Assembly (NCBI RefSeq): GCF_041296385.1
Contig: NC_091023.1
Coordinates: forward strand, 12,400,924-12,464,923
Origin: Aphelocoma coerulescens
Taxonomy: Eukaryota > Chordata > Aves > Passeriformes > Corvidae
Direction of reading: 5' to 3'
DNA: 64,000 nucleotides
Positions within the stretch are counted from its first letter, which is position 1; the number at the start of each line of letters is the position of its first letter. Below are positions 49,765-62,500 of the stretch, piece by piece. The notes beneath the pieces were generated by a model. That model was not told the DNA's origin. It ran no database searches and saw only the letters and a list, made by a program, of their open reading frames with translations. The position numbers were made by a program, and so were the translations under genes.

Positions 49765-50418
49765 ATGCTGCGGCTCGTGTCGCTGAAGTTGGGGCGGCTG
49801 TACCGCTACGTGAAGCTGGCGGTGCTGGGCAGCCTGGCGGCGGCGCTGGTGCTGAACACGCACTCGCTGCTGGCCTCGCTGCAGCGCAACGAGCTGTCGG
49901 AGCGGCGCTTCCTGCAGCTCAATAAGTGCCCGGCCTGCTGGGGCACCAGCTGGTGCCGCAAGTTCCTCAACGGGCAGCTGCGGCTGGAGAGCTGGGGCCG
50001 CCTGCGCCTGCTGGACTTCTTCAACGTGAAGAACGTGTACTTCGCGCGGTACGGGGAACCCCGTGAGGGCTCCCGCCGCGTCGTGCTGAAGCGCCTGGGC
50101 TCGGCGCAGGAGCTCGCCGACATCGACACCAAGATCTGCCGCCGCGCCACCGGCAGGGGCCGCTGCGACCTGCTGCAGGCGCTGCCCGCCACCGAGTTCG
50201 CCAGCCTGAACGGCGACGTGCGGCTGCTCACCCCCGGCGCCGTGGAGGGCTGGTCCGACCTGGTGCACTGCCCCTCGCAGCGCCTGCTCGACCGCCTGGT
50301 GCGCCGCTACGCTGAGACCAAGGATTCGGGCAGCTTCCTGCTGCGGAACCTGAAAGACTCGGAGCGCATGCAGCTCCTCATCACCCTCGCCTTCAACCCC
50401 GAGCCGCTGGTGCTGCAG
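49765..50418 (+). CDS. DIPK2A: DIPK2A coding exon 1 (divergent protein kinase domain 2A)
   Basis: Residues 1-218, ending LVLQ before the donor GTAAGG (phase 0). The ATG has A at -3. An N-terminal hydrophobic stretch at about residues 17-31 (KLAVLGSLAAALVLN) is a signal or signal-anchor, as expected for a Golgi/secretory protein. A cysteine cluster CPACWGTSWC (55-64) follows. VVLK at 106-109 supplies the likely ATP-site lysine of the divergent kinase fold. CDLLQALPATEF, DVRLLTP, VEGWSDLVHCPSQRLLDRLV and ETKDSGSFLLRNLKDSERMQ are near-identical to the human protein as I recall it. The family (FAM69/DIPK) is secretory; DIPK2A has been reported as a Golgi protein, a secreted cardioprotective factor (HASF) and an autophagy factor. 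The exon is very GC-rich, unlike exon 2. Human length is about 430 residues from memory, so half is encoded here. Confidence 0.97.
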
Positions 50419-53400
50419 GTAAGGGCGGCCGGCAGTGCCCGAGTGGGCGTCCGCCTGCCCCCGCCGGTGCTCCCGGTGCTGCCCGTCCCGGCGGGACCCT
50501 CGCCGGAATGGCCCTTCCAGCCCCTCGCCGCTGCCGCCGTGTCTGCGGCCGGGGACTCCCGGGCAGCTGGCCCCAAATCCCGCCGGATCGCGGGGGCCGC
50601 CGCTGGCTCTGTGCCCTGACTGACTCTCTTGCAGAGGTACCGGCGGGGCGGGCTGAGCAGAGGGTCTCGGGTCCCTGCCTCCGGGCAGGAGGCGTTTCTT
50701 TAACTCGCTCAGCCTGATCAGCTCTCCTTCTGCCTTCCTCCCTCAAAGACTGCATGTGTTGTCCCGATTTGCCGTCCTCCTCAGGGTTTTAACTCCATCC
50801 CCATACCGCTGTGCTGTCGGGTACCGAGCGGCAGCCGCCGTCCCGCAGGAGCGCGGCGGGTCAGTGCTGGAGGCTGGTGCTCTCTGCTTACTTGTGCCTT
50901 TCGCATAGTTCGGTGTCAGCGTGTTCCACAATTGATATATTCCCAGGGAGCTGTGGGTGCCCGTGATTCATTTCTTAAGGTCTAGTTTAAGAGAGCGCGT
51001 AGAGACTGTGCTGCGATGCTGTTGTGCTTTCCTTGTCAGAAACTGACTCATATGCTATGTCATGTTCTTAATGTGAACTAAATATAGTTACTGCTGGTAA
51101 AAATTAGAGATAGGTATTTGAAGTCCGAAAATAGACCGACGAATAAATGAACAGTGTTCTCTCTTCAGCGGTTACCTATTTCCTAGTCTTTAATTAGGGG
51201 CATGGGTTATGTGCACCTACCTGAAATTTGTGCTTTAATATGTTACGTAAATTTTTAGGTGAAAAATGCATAGGAAACTTCTATTCTGTGGCATCACGCA
51301 GTTGCTTCTATTCTATATATATTCAGATGGGGTGCTTTGCATTTTGGCTTTTAACATGATCAAGGGAATTCCCAAGTGTGCCTTTAGTATCTAGGTTTGG
51401 AATAAGAACTGTTTTGTCTAACTACTGAACTGTCCTTGCCTTTATCCAGTCTATGATTAAAATAATATTTGAAAATATGTTTTGAAAACATCACCTCATG
51501 ATTACTGTTAACATCTGCTGTTTCTCTAGTGAGAGGCCAAGAAATGCTCAAAAAGCAGTGCTACAAGGCTTTACCCCCCAGAAAGTTTGCCTACTGACTA
51601 ATTTCTAGAAAATCAATTTATGAACTTAATTACAAATTACATATGTTTTTGGGTGGTATGCCTTCTACCCTTCAGTCTCTCCATGTACAGCTCTTCAGTT
51701 TTGTTTACAAAGTGTGTTTCCAGTTTGCTTCTCAGCAGACTTGAGGGAACAGTAAGTCTCTTCCATTTTGCTGTGAAGTTGCTCCTGAGCACAGTGAGAA
51801 AGGAAACTCCACTTAAGTAAGAAAATCAAAACTGCTTTGCTTCGCTGAGTATATTCGGAAGTTCTTTGAGAAGTGATTTGTTTTGGCTGTGTTTCATACA
51901 ACTTACTTTTTTGGTTTTGAACAGTGGTTCCAACATACTGAGCGTAGACCTAGATGGCCAGAGAACAGCTGTGTTTCTTCATAATTCAGAGGGGCAATGT
52001 AGTCTTTACAAAGGGTATGGTACACTTGCAGCATTTACTGTAATGGGCTGGATCGTAAACAGTGGGTTGATTAAGAGTCTTGATTCCTCTCAGCTTCTTG
52101 ATGAACTGTAGAAGAGTCCTGAGATTGTCAAGCAAATTTGCTAAAGAGAAAATCTTGGATGGACTTAAGCATTCTGCTCGACATTTATTTTAGCAAAGGT
52201 GCATCTGAGAACAGAGCAGATCAAATTGGTGGGAAGTGATGCAGCTTTTAGCAGTTCAGAGCATAGTAAAGCAAGTCTGCCACCTTTTAACAGATCAAAA
52301 ATGTTTCATAGTGTTGTAAATGTTGATGTTTAGGCATAGCTTGGACAATATTTCTGGGGAGCTTCAGGCCAGCTTTGTGTGCTTAAACACTCCTAGTGGT
52401 TTCTCCAGAAGAGTGTTAATTAACTTTGGTAATGGGTACTCGAGGTTTGAAGACCTTCCCTCAATTAGGAATGAAATATCTAAAATACATGAATCTGTAT
52501 GAACTCTTCCCATACCATAGTACTCCAGGCTCTGTGTCTACCTGAGAAACACATAAGGAACGGGTAATTCTGTATTCTGCAGCTCTTGCAACAGCAACGT
52601 GCGAGAGGTGGTTACTTTCTAGAATTGATAACTGACTACTGAGAAGGTTGTTTGTATTAGTACATAACATATATAAAACATTTTATGGTATAGTTTCTGC
52701 AGTGTTGATGAAGGCAGGTAGTGCTATGGGAATGAAACTTATAGGCTTGTTTTAAAAATTAGCTGCTTCCAAGAAAAGAAACCTACACAATGTTATATGA
52801 AGAATCAGATTTTAATTTAAAATAAATCAATAAATAGATGGATTTAACTCATGCTGTCTGTCACTGGAGGGCACAAGGAAAAATATTGCTTATTTTTGCC
52901 TTGAGCCTTTCATGGAACGCTACAGTGACTGAGCACTGTTATTCATAACAGTTTTGGTTTAGAAGTGGAGATATGTCTAAACTCCTGGTGTACAGTGCAT
53001 TCAAGTTCTGTGTTGCTTAATTGCATTACAGCTAAATGTAAATAGGTAATTTAGTAGGAATTCAAAGCTTGATCTTTCATTTATAATAGAAAATTCACTG
53101 TAGTCATCTACAAGAGCCAGCAATTTATGGATTATGAGGCTTTTCATCAGCGACTGGGATTTTAGCTTGAAGCCTGTGTGGAGTATGGATTATTCCTGAA
53201 GCGGTGTTGCTCATGAACTGCATCGTCACAACTGATTTACAACTTCTGCTGTGGGAATTTTTCAGATGAGGCTTTAACTCATAGCATGATGTTACTGTTC
53301 ATCAAAAATGTAACACTGCACAGTTTAGTATAGATTACATGTTGTAATCCTAACTCACTATTTGTGTTTTTTATAACTTTCTTGTTTACCTTTGTCCACA

Positions 53401-54831
53401 TCTATTGTCCAGGTGTACTCAGGGAAGAATTCAGACCCTTTTGCCATTTTACTTCATTAAGCAAATGGAATGACAGCTGTAGTATTGTTCAAGTACAATT
53501 CACATATTTTTTGGGGGTATTAAAACACTAATATTTCTTCTGTAGAATCTTGCTAAACTACTCACTAATTAAATCCTTTTGCAATTTTCATATGAATTCA
53601 CATTTGAACGAAAGAACTTACATGCTAAAGATTTAACTTCTGATAGGTTTGGGGTTTTTTCCTCTCTCCTCCTAATAGCTGTTTTCTGCAATAAAGATGA
53701 ATACTTTTTAGTAAAATAAGGTCAGATTTGTAATCAAAATGCTACATCTAAACCAGTATTTCATATAGGCATGAACATTGTACTTGGACAAAAGCAACAA
53801 CAAAACTTGGTGCTGTTTCAATTCGTTCACTGATTAGCAGAGTGTTTTAAATGAGCATCACCTGGAGGATAGGATCTATGCATGGTATCTTATTTCCAAC
53901 TGAGTATGATGATGGTGTGCATCAAGCACTTGCAAAGATAGGTTGGCCGAAGTTGCCTTAGGAAGAAACAGAAAAATTTAAAAAATAACTTGAATTACAG
54001 ACTGAGTGCAGTGTGACTGTTCGCTCTTTGCAGAATTCATAGAACCGCCATGGATGTAAGCAGATTTATCCTTGTCCTGGGACTTGATATAAACCACCCA
54101 GCTTCTAGTTTGTCTTGTAAAACAGATGCGGTGGAGAAAGTTTTTGAAATTTTTTCAACAGTGATATCTGCTTAAATAGTGGATGTTATTCAACTTTATC
54201 AAGTAACTTGATTAATTTTTATCTTCGCTTGCAAGTTGGAACATAAACTTACTGTTAATAGAACCAAAAGGTGTGGTACCTCTTATTTTTCATAGAGCTC
54301 CTGCCCTGATCCCTGTCAGCCTCCAGATTTCCTCTTTGGAGGCACTGTGGCAGTCTCCTAACAGTTTTGGATAACAGTTCTTGAGCTGCTGCTGTCGTGC
54401 CACTGTAGCTGCCATGCTGTGAGCCATGGTGTGCAACCACGCAGTGTCTGACACATTTTGCCAGTGGCAAAGTTTTAAGTTTAGTACTTAAAACAAGAAA
54501 AAACAACAATGCCCCAAATCCAGGGTAAAACCAGAAAATTTTTGTTCTCAGAGAAAGTTCAATCTGGCTCAGGACTGCTGAAATAAGAAATTGTTTCTAG
54601 ATAACAAAACTGTTTTTCAGTTAGGTTGTATTTCTCCTAAGATCTTATGCTTACCTGAAAAGACAGTTTATGTCTGTCCTGGCAAAACTAAAACACAGGA
54701 TTTATAAGTTGTTGTCACAAAAGTGCACGTATAACTGGTCTTGCAACCCTCAATCTTGCCATTGTGTTGTTGGTTTACAGTGTTGCCAGGTGCCATATGG
54801 AAATGTCATTGTGTTTGCTTTGTTTTCAGAG

Positions 54832-55387
54832 TGTTGTGGTTTAACCCCAGCTGGGAACTCAGCCCCACGTAGCTCCCTCCTGTCACACTGAGATGGGGGA
54901 GAGAACTGGGAGAGTAGAAGTGAGAAAACTTGTGGGTTGATACCAAGACAGTTTAATAAGGAAAGCAAAGCCAAACAAGGGATTTGTTCAGCAATTCCCA
55001 TGGGCAGGCAGGTGCTCAGCCATTGCCAGGACAGCAGGGCTCCATCACATGGAACGGTGACTTGGGAAGATGTGCTGTTGCTCTGGATGTGTGTCCCCCC
55101 TCCTTTCTTCTCCTTCCCCCCAGCTTCACATGCTGATCATGATGCCATATGGACTGGAATATTCCTTGGATCAGCTGGGATCAGCTGTCCTGGCTGTGTC
55201 CCCTCTGAGCTTCTTGTGCACCCCCCCAATCCCCTCACTGGTGGGATGTGGAGCAGAAAAGGCCTTGGCTCTATGTGATTGCTGCTCAGCAACAGCTGAA
55301 GCATCCCTGAATTATCAATGCCATTTCCAGCACAAATCCAAAACACAGCCCCACAGCAGCTACTATGGAAAAAATTAGACCAACACA
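54832..55387. mobile_element. Avian endogenous retrovirus solo LTR
   Basis: The segment opens 'tgttgtggtttaaccccagc' and continues with 'aactcagccccacgtagctc', 'agtgagaaaacttgtgggtt', 'gacagtttaataagg', 'aggtgctcagccattgccag', 'gggctccatcacatgg', 'cagctgtcctggctgtgtcc' and 'cacaaatccaaaacacagcc'. I recognise this as a common bird LTR. It begins TG and ends CA (about 556 bp), as LTRs do. No gag, pol or env sequence flanks it, so it is a solo LTR or relic. Orientation is left open. No convincing short direct target duplication is visible; the flanks instead share an 11-bp inverted match. Confidence 0.85.
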
Positions 55388-58300
55388 AAGCAAACTTGAA
55401 ATTTGCACACATACTTTGCTGTTAAGATGAAATGCTTTCACATAATGAAGATTTCTTCAAACTATAGAAGGTATCTGCCAATTAAATCCAGAGTGCATTA
55501 ATGCAACTTTGTCTCAAGCTGTAGCTTTTAAAAACCAGTTTAAATGACAATTCTTCAAAGAATGATGGTGAACATTTGTGTCTGGGATTTAAATTACAAG
55601 TCTCAAGGTCTTTTATTTCTCTGACTGTAAGAGGAAATGCCAATCTCTATGTGCCAAATAGTAGTATTTCTGCATCTTTAATAGCCTGTGTAAATCATTG
55701 CCCCTCCCTCAGATATGGTTTTAGTTCTCTAAATGCTTAAGCTTTAATGACTTTATTTTTCTCACAACTTCTGATCATTCTTATTCCTTGTGGGGAAAAA
55801 GCAAAACAAACCAAACCCAACAGCTGTATCTCTATTCCTAGTATAATTACTCTGCATGAACAGTCTGTTGCCACATAACCTAAAATTCTTCTGGTTTCTC
55901 TACATGTCATCATTGGGTTTTCTGTTTGATTTTGTTATGCGGAGAGCAATAGTTGACATCTGGTAAACATATATTAAAACTTCAGCTGATCAATTTGAAA
56001 CAATTTCTTGTACAGAATTCACTCAAAGTAGCAATTTAGCCAAATGTTCCACGGAATCTTTTTGCTGATCTAGACATAAGAAGTAAATGGGCAAATTCCT
56101 CTTTTCTATTTTTTCATACACACTCTTCTAATCATAAGTTATTTTCTGTAGTTCTATTCTAAATACATTGGTAGAATGTAGAATGGCAATTCAGTTTTAA
56201 TACTTGGTACCCTTTAAACTTTCTTCTTTACTCAGTTTGGTGTTTCTAATCTGTAATTCTGCTGCCATAAACCAAGTAGTGGATTTAAGGCAGTTATTTG
56301 CACTACCTGACATGTCCTTGAGTGGACTTATTTAAGTCCTGGCTCATACAGATACTAGGATTTTAATAGACTGAATTTCCATTGTGAATCTTTTTAAAAG
56401 GAACGGAAAATTGTTCTTTGTTGAATTAAAATGGAGTGGCCTCATGTTACAAGAATGTTCCACTGATTTGGTTGTATTGAAAACTGAAGAATCATTTTTT
56501 GCAGTGACATATGACTGTACATATTAGACCAGAACTGGCTTGTACTTGTCATGTTAACTGTCATATTTAATTATGTTCCTTAAATTATCAAAACTATTCT
56601 CATTCTTCTTTCTAGTGAAAGTTCCCTAGAGTGAAAACATGTAGGGTAAATTATAAGGGATATTTTAAAATAGTCTAGAAATTCTTGAAGTTATTGTGGG
56701 GTGTGTATTATGATGAATGGCTGTCTGAATTTAAAGGCTGCAGGGAAGTCACTATATAGACTTAAATATAAGTTCTCCTGAGAAATTCTTACTCTTGTAG
56801 TTTTCAGTAGCAGAAAAATGCTTGTTACCCCGCATTAGAAACCTTGTAATACCAATGTTATTCTGGTATGTCAGATGTATAGGGGGAGTTGTTTTTTACT
56901 TCCCTGAATTAAGTAATTGAGGCTTTGTTTTAGTCTCACTCACTACTGATGAGAAGTAAATACACAGTGATTATTTTCATCTGTTGCAAATTTAATCTGA
57001 GGAAACTTTTATGAACTACAAGCTAATTTGAACAGGTGACAACCAATAATGACATTAAATTTGCTTTACTATGGTTCTCGAGTTTAATCATTGTTCATTA
57101 ATTTAGAAAAGAGGCATATCTCTGCTGGTATTGTGAAATACAGCTTTTACAGCTGAAGTGTTCAACTTAAAAATTGAGTATTTAGAATTTTGTGTATTTT
57201 TGTCTTATAGTATGTCAATTAAGCCTGGTATGTACCTCTTGTTGTCATGAATTGTATGTAATAACTGTTTGAAATGTAGTCAAACTTGAACAGCGGTCAA
57301 ATAAATAAAAGAAACATGGTTTCAATGGGAACACCAATGTTTGGAGTACTCAGTGAAATCCATTGTTCACTCTGTGTGTGTAGGCTATATATGTATAACT
57401 TTTGTGGGATTTCTAGGTAAATGTCAAATGGTGTGGCATATAGTTCAGAATTAAATGGTTTTCATTGTACTCACTAGCATTCAAAAACTCATTTGAATAC
57501 ATATCTTCCAGAATGCAGATCAATTCCTGACAAAAGGAGGCATCTGTGTTTAGACTGTGCTTTGTAACTCCTTTGATCCAAAAAGCATCATTGTAAAATC
57601 TGCTCTCCAGCTCTTCATGGTTCCAGAGCTCTGCTTATTTGCCTCGGTGACTAATACAAGTGCTACTTTTGTTTACACTGCAGAATCAGCAGTGCTCTGA
57701 GAGAGAACTAATTTTCCTTTTGAGGAAGAACATGTTATTTAAATTCTCCGTGCCATGCCTGTTTGTGCCTGGGCAGATGCAGTTTAGCAGGGTGATTTAA
57801 TGAAGGCCTCAGGGAGAGGGTAATTTTGCCATGAAGTTCTTCAGGGTCCCACGGAGAGAAGTCCCCACTCTGTTTTGTGTGTGTTTTTTAAAATTTCATC
57901 ACATATAAGAGGTAGGTCTTTGTTTGGGCAGATTTTGTCTAGGGCATTTTTTCTGAGCTGGAGCTCACTTCCTGCAAATGTTGGAGGTGACATATAGAGA
58001 ATCTTCTGGAATAGTTTTGAGAATGAAAAGCTCGGATTTTAGTGATACAGTGGAACAAAAATGTCAGTTGTTACTTAAGCTGGTCTGGCTTTTTGGTCTT
58101 GATTATGAGGATGAATTATATGCTTCATTATGATAAACTAATATTCTTTTAAGTGTTTAATTCAAAGGGGATTTGTGTTACTGCAGAATACAATAGGCCT
58201 TACAAGCTTCAAGCTGGTGAGTCTTCATTGCCTGATCTAATTCACAGCTCTGAACAAAATGCACTGGCACATTTTTGTATCTTCTCAGGTTTAGACAGAT

Positions 58301-61300
58301 GGAAGTGAGGAAGACAAATTCACTGATAGTGTGTTTTGTGCTTCAGTGAAGTGATAAATTTGCTCTGTTAATTCTTAATATTTATTCTGAGACTACAGTG
58401 TATTTTTTTAAAAGGCATAAATGCGGTATTATTCTTTCAGGAACAGCATATCTGTTGTCCTTTTGACAGGGTTTGTTTAGGTTTTTAAGCCTTGCTTAGA
58501 GAGATATCTTGGAGCTACACTAATTAGAGCAAGCAAAATATGTTTTGGGGCTGTGTCAGTGGGAATGAGGGTAGCAGAAGTTTTTGGTATCTTTACTGTT
58601 TTCCGTCTTTCTGTTAGAAGGTTATACATATTTCTCTGAATACAGAAAGATAACAGCGTTATTGAGGGGAAACTTACTAAGCTACCTATTTGTAGTTTTT
58701 GATATGTGTTACTTTATTTTAAAACACATTAAAAAGTTTAATTATCTATGGTTTCCATGGCATTTATGTGTATGTTCACAGATGAAATGTGAGTGGGCGC
58801 ATCAGAATCAGAATCTTTTGTCACAAAACAGCTGATTCTGGTTTTCAACAAGAGCTTAGTTTTTACCTTAGTTGTCAAATGCACATTTTTAAGTCTGCAA
58901 ATAGCATATTCAAGTACAAAATTATCTAATTAAATATTTAGACTACTGATAATTTGAGAAAATAAAACCTAAAACAAAGTTATGCATTATTCCACAGAAG
59001 TCAGATTTTTGACAGCAATCTATGAAGCTTCTTGTTTCTAAATGCAACTTGTTCATGGAAAACATGTTTATTAATCATACAGATTTGTTTTCATTTCTTA
59101 CTTTCAAAATTTTAATACATGAACAAAAAAATCCTTGTGTTAAGTTAGCTGCAGTTTCCTCTTAGAAAACACCTTTCAAAATAGAATAGTACAAAAAGTT
59201 ACAAATCGCTGCTTGCAAAGGCACGAGATGTGCACCTCAATTAATATTCTTGTCAAATTCACTGAGTGAATATAAAAACTGCTGAATGAGGCACTTGTAC
59301 ATATTTTTATCCCCTTCTTCGGCTACTGACTTGGGTAATGAAGTGTAGATGTGGCTGTTACATGCCAGTTGGAAGGGGGCCAAAGCAGAGATGTTGTTTG
59401 TACATGTGCAGATGTTGGCAGGATTCCCTGAGCTCCTGTTGTCAAAAGATGTTTTTACTGCCACAGTGTTATAAATATATCTGTTACAGCATGGCATGTA
59501 GATATTCTACTGGTAACATGAAGGTGTGCACTTCTGAATAAACCAGACTGCTCCTAGGATTTCTTGTCTGAAATGAAATTCAGTGTACACAGTGCAGGAA
59601 CCATAATAGATATATTTGGAAGATCAGTGTTTAAAGCTGTACCTTGAAAGTCAGTTTATCCATTACATAAATCACTGCTGCTGGAAAAGAAAAGTCCCCT
59701 TAGCTCCTTCTCTCTTCTGCACTCGGCTGTTGAGGCCTTCTCCCTTCCTCTCACCAGTACATCCCAGCATGAGGTGGTGATGTGATGATATGGATCAGGC
59801 TCTGATCCAATGGAGCACCAGCCCAAAAAGTACCAGCCTTGCTTTCCTAATGATGTGCAGGGATTGAAATGAGTGTGCTTGGTGGGTTGGAAGGGAGGGA
59901 CAACTTTGCTTCAAATGGTAGCACATCCTTTGCCAGGTTCAACTGTTTGTGGTTGAATTTGTGTTTGAAAAGGGAGGCAGAGTCATAAGCAGGGTAGGAT
60001 TGAAACACAGAAAAGGGGAACCGTGGAAAAGGAGTGGGGTGGTCCAAAGTAATATTTAAATAGAAATATTTAAGCATCATTGAATTGTGTGCTGATACAA
60101 TGCAGCAATATGAAAATGTCATGCACATTTGGTGAAATTAGTTAAGCCTGTGCTTATCAGGAAATAGAATCAGGTAACTTTTCTTCAATTTAAAGAGGAG
60201 TTTATATGATGCAGGTAAAATAAATAATTTCATTTGATGGAGAACAGCCATTTGCTTCTTGTTTTGTTTTGGTTCAGGACTGAATACAGTCATGATAAAT
60301 GCACATGAAATACCCCTTTGGTGACCTTTATTGATGCCACAGCCATGTTTTTATTATATAGTCAGCTTAGAATAAGCAAGGAACACTGAATTAGCACATA
60401 CTTCAGTTGTTGGAAGGTTATTTTGTTAACCACAAAACAAGTGAAAAAGAACCCCAAAACTCTCTTAACTGTGGAATGTGACACTTGACTTGACCTGAAC
60501 TGGCAGATATTTGGCTGTACTTACCACCTTCATTAATTGCCCTGAATCCTGCAGGTAAATAAGCCTGGAGGCTGGATAATGTCTTCCTTATTGCATGGTA
60601 GATTTAATTACTGAGAGAGATTTAGTTCTGCTGAGTTATGTGGTATCACAGCTTGAAAATGCCATACTGGTCTCAAATCTGTGAAATTAGTTCTGTATTA
60701 TCCTCAGGATTTATCACAACCTGTTTTGCTTACGTGAGTAGATCACGTGATAAAAATAGAGTTGAAGTTCAGACGTACAGGCATGTCAAAAACTTTGAAC
60801 CTATTCTGTAATTAACATGGCTCTTTTGCCCAACCAAGAAGGGTGGTTCTTTGCAGTGGTAAACATGGTTACTTACCCAGAAATTGTCTTCTACGCTTTG
60901 CCACCTTAGAGAGCAGCTTCATGCCTTTTGCCATAAAAATGGCAAACGTTGTCAATTATGTATATTAATTATGATTTTAGTTTCTTCATGTGTATTATAT
61001 AGACAAGGTTTGTTCTGTTAGGCACCTCTTCCCTGCATGGTCTTGTAGTTCAGATCCGTCTACATGAGGTGTTTCCTTCCAGTCTCTTTCCCCAGTTTAC
61101 AATAAATGTTTTCTTCCATTGTGGTTTCCAGGAGGTATAAAGCTTTCATGCATCCTGAAATGCCACCATGCTGTTCACCCCAACTGTGGTAAAACCTTTG
61201 CTACATCATTGCTGCAGAATTGGTCATGAGTTGTGTCTGGTGACATGATAGCAAGGTAGAACACGAGGAAGGGGCATGGGCACGTGGTATCTCCTGATAG

Positions 61301-61910
61301 TTAAAATTAGTGTACATCATACTCTTAGAGTGCTAACTTCTATAAATTTGTGGTTTCTTAAATTAGTGCTTTTGTAGTTTCTTCCTGTTGCATTCCTATT
61401 CAGCATTCCTCCACAGTTTGGAGGGTACTTTTTAAGTGCTTGTTCATATTGAAGTCCTAGGGCACATTCAGCATAGCTGAATTAGGAAAACCATGCTGGT
61501 GTGTTGTGGGTTGTTTTGTAATTGCTTTTAGTGTGTCATTTCTGTTCAGTTTCTTGTGTTAACTTCACAGAAAGGTACTGTTGGAGACAGATTTTACTGT
61601 TGATAAAAATTTTAAGTGGCCCTGTGTAATAAGCACACAGTATAAATATAGCAATTAATCAAGAGATAGACTGTTAAGGTATATGAGAAAAATAAAAAAC
61701 CTCAAAAGAATCCCATCAACTAGGAAAAATGGAAGGGATGGTGATGGAGAGGAGGAGGTGCCACTTAGTAAAGTTTTTTTTCTTTAGATTATTAAAAGAA
61801 TTGATTTTAATTAAAAGATCAAATGCAAGAATATCTTGATGGGAAATATACTTGAATTACTACAAGAGATGTGTAATAAAACACCAAGAGAAAAAGATGG
61901 TTGGTGGAAT

Positions 61911-61950
61911 TGTGTGTGTGAATATATGTGAGTGTGTGTGTGTATATATG
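61911..61950. repeat. TG/TA simple repeat
   Basis: TGTGTGTG followed by AATATATGTGAG, more TG units and TATATATG. It is low-complexity DNA about 250 bp before DIPK2A exon 2. Confidence 0.85.
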
Positions 61951-62196
61951 AAAAGCTAGATATGGGTTATGTATTGCTTCAGGTCATCCAACTTTTTCCC
62001 TTCACTAGTTCAGCAAGGCCTCTTGCTCACATAAATACATTTTGTATTGTTTTTCCTTTCCCTTTGAAACTTAGAAATATATGGATTATAGTGTTGATGG
62101 GTATTTACAGTTTTTTCTTCTAAGTTTTATTGAAAAGCCTTTTAAAATCTAAACTGCTTTGTATTAATTAAAATGTTAAAAATTTTTTATATACAG

Positions 62197-62500
62197 AGTT
62201 TTCCATCTGATGAGGGTTGGCCATTCGCAAAGTACTTGGGAGCATGCGGAAGAATGGTGGCTGTCAACTATGTGGGAGAAGAGCTGTGGAGTTACTTTAA
62301 TGCACCATGGGAGAAACGAGTGGATCTGGCCTGGCAATTAATGGAAATAGCTGAGCAGCTGACAAATAATGACTTTGAATTTGCACTCTACCTCCTTGAT
62401 GTCAGCTTTGACAACTTTGCAGTGGGACCAAGAGATGGAAAAGTTATCATTGTAGATGCAGAAAACGTTCTGGTAGCAGACAAAAGGTTGATCAGACAGA
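62197..62500 (+). CDS. DIPK2A: DIPK2A coding exon 2 (kinase-like catalytic core)
   Basis: Residues 219-319 plus the first base of codon 320. The acceptor TATACAG precedes an AGT (Ser) codon, and the donor GTAAGT follows at 62501, phase 1. The exon reads SFPSDEGWPFAKYLGACGRM at its start and contains WSYFNAPWEKRVDLAWQLM. The catalytic-loop equivalent is LLDVSFDNFAV, with Asp286, Asp290 and Asn291. The metal-binding, DFG-like segment is IVDAENV, with Asp305. These are the positions where divergent kinases of this family keep acidic residues. Amino-acid identity to human appears essentially complete, showing strong constraint. The final exon, encoding about 110 residues, is beyond the window, so the gene is partial here. 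Confidence 0.97.

Larger units (their letters stand above)
48900..50700 (+). promoter_or_regulatory. DIPK2A: CpG island and promoter of DIPK2A
   Basis: The sequence changes abruptly from AT-rich to dense CpG and stays so through coding exon 1 and into the first part of intron 1. It contains many GC boxes (GGGCGG/CCCGCC), a CRE-type half-site CGTCA at 49406, an inverted CCAAT box ATTGG at 49686 and a weak TTTTATC at 49654. Several G-run clusters are present. No canonical TATA box is evident, which is typical of broad CpG-island promoters. The start of transcription cannot be fixed by eye but is probably between about 49250 and 49750. Confidence 0.85.
50419..62196 (+). other. DIPK2A: DIPK2A intron 1
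   Basis: This 11,778-bp GT-AG intron (GTAAGG to TATACAG) starts in the tail of the CpG island and becomes AT-rich from about 50930. It contains the LTR at 54832-55387 and a TG/TA simple repeat at 61911-61950. I see no extra exon. Open frames are short and unrelated to known families; the longest frame running past the donor is simply intron read-through. Confidence 0.9.

Noticed and set aside
49684..50268. 194-codon minus-strand frame over DIPK2A exon 1
   Set aside because: It is the antisense shadow of the real coding exon.
50419..50619. Continuation of the DIPK2A frame past exon 1
   Set aside because: A consensus donor at 50419 and perfect joining to exon 2 at 62197 show this is intron read-through.
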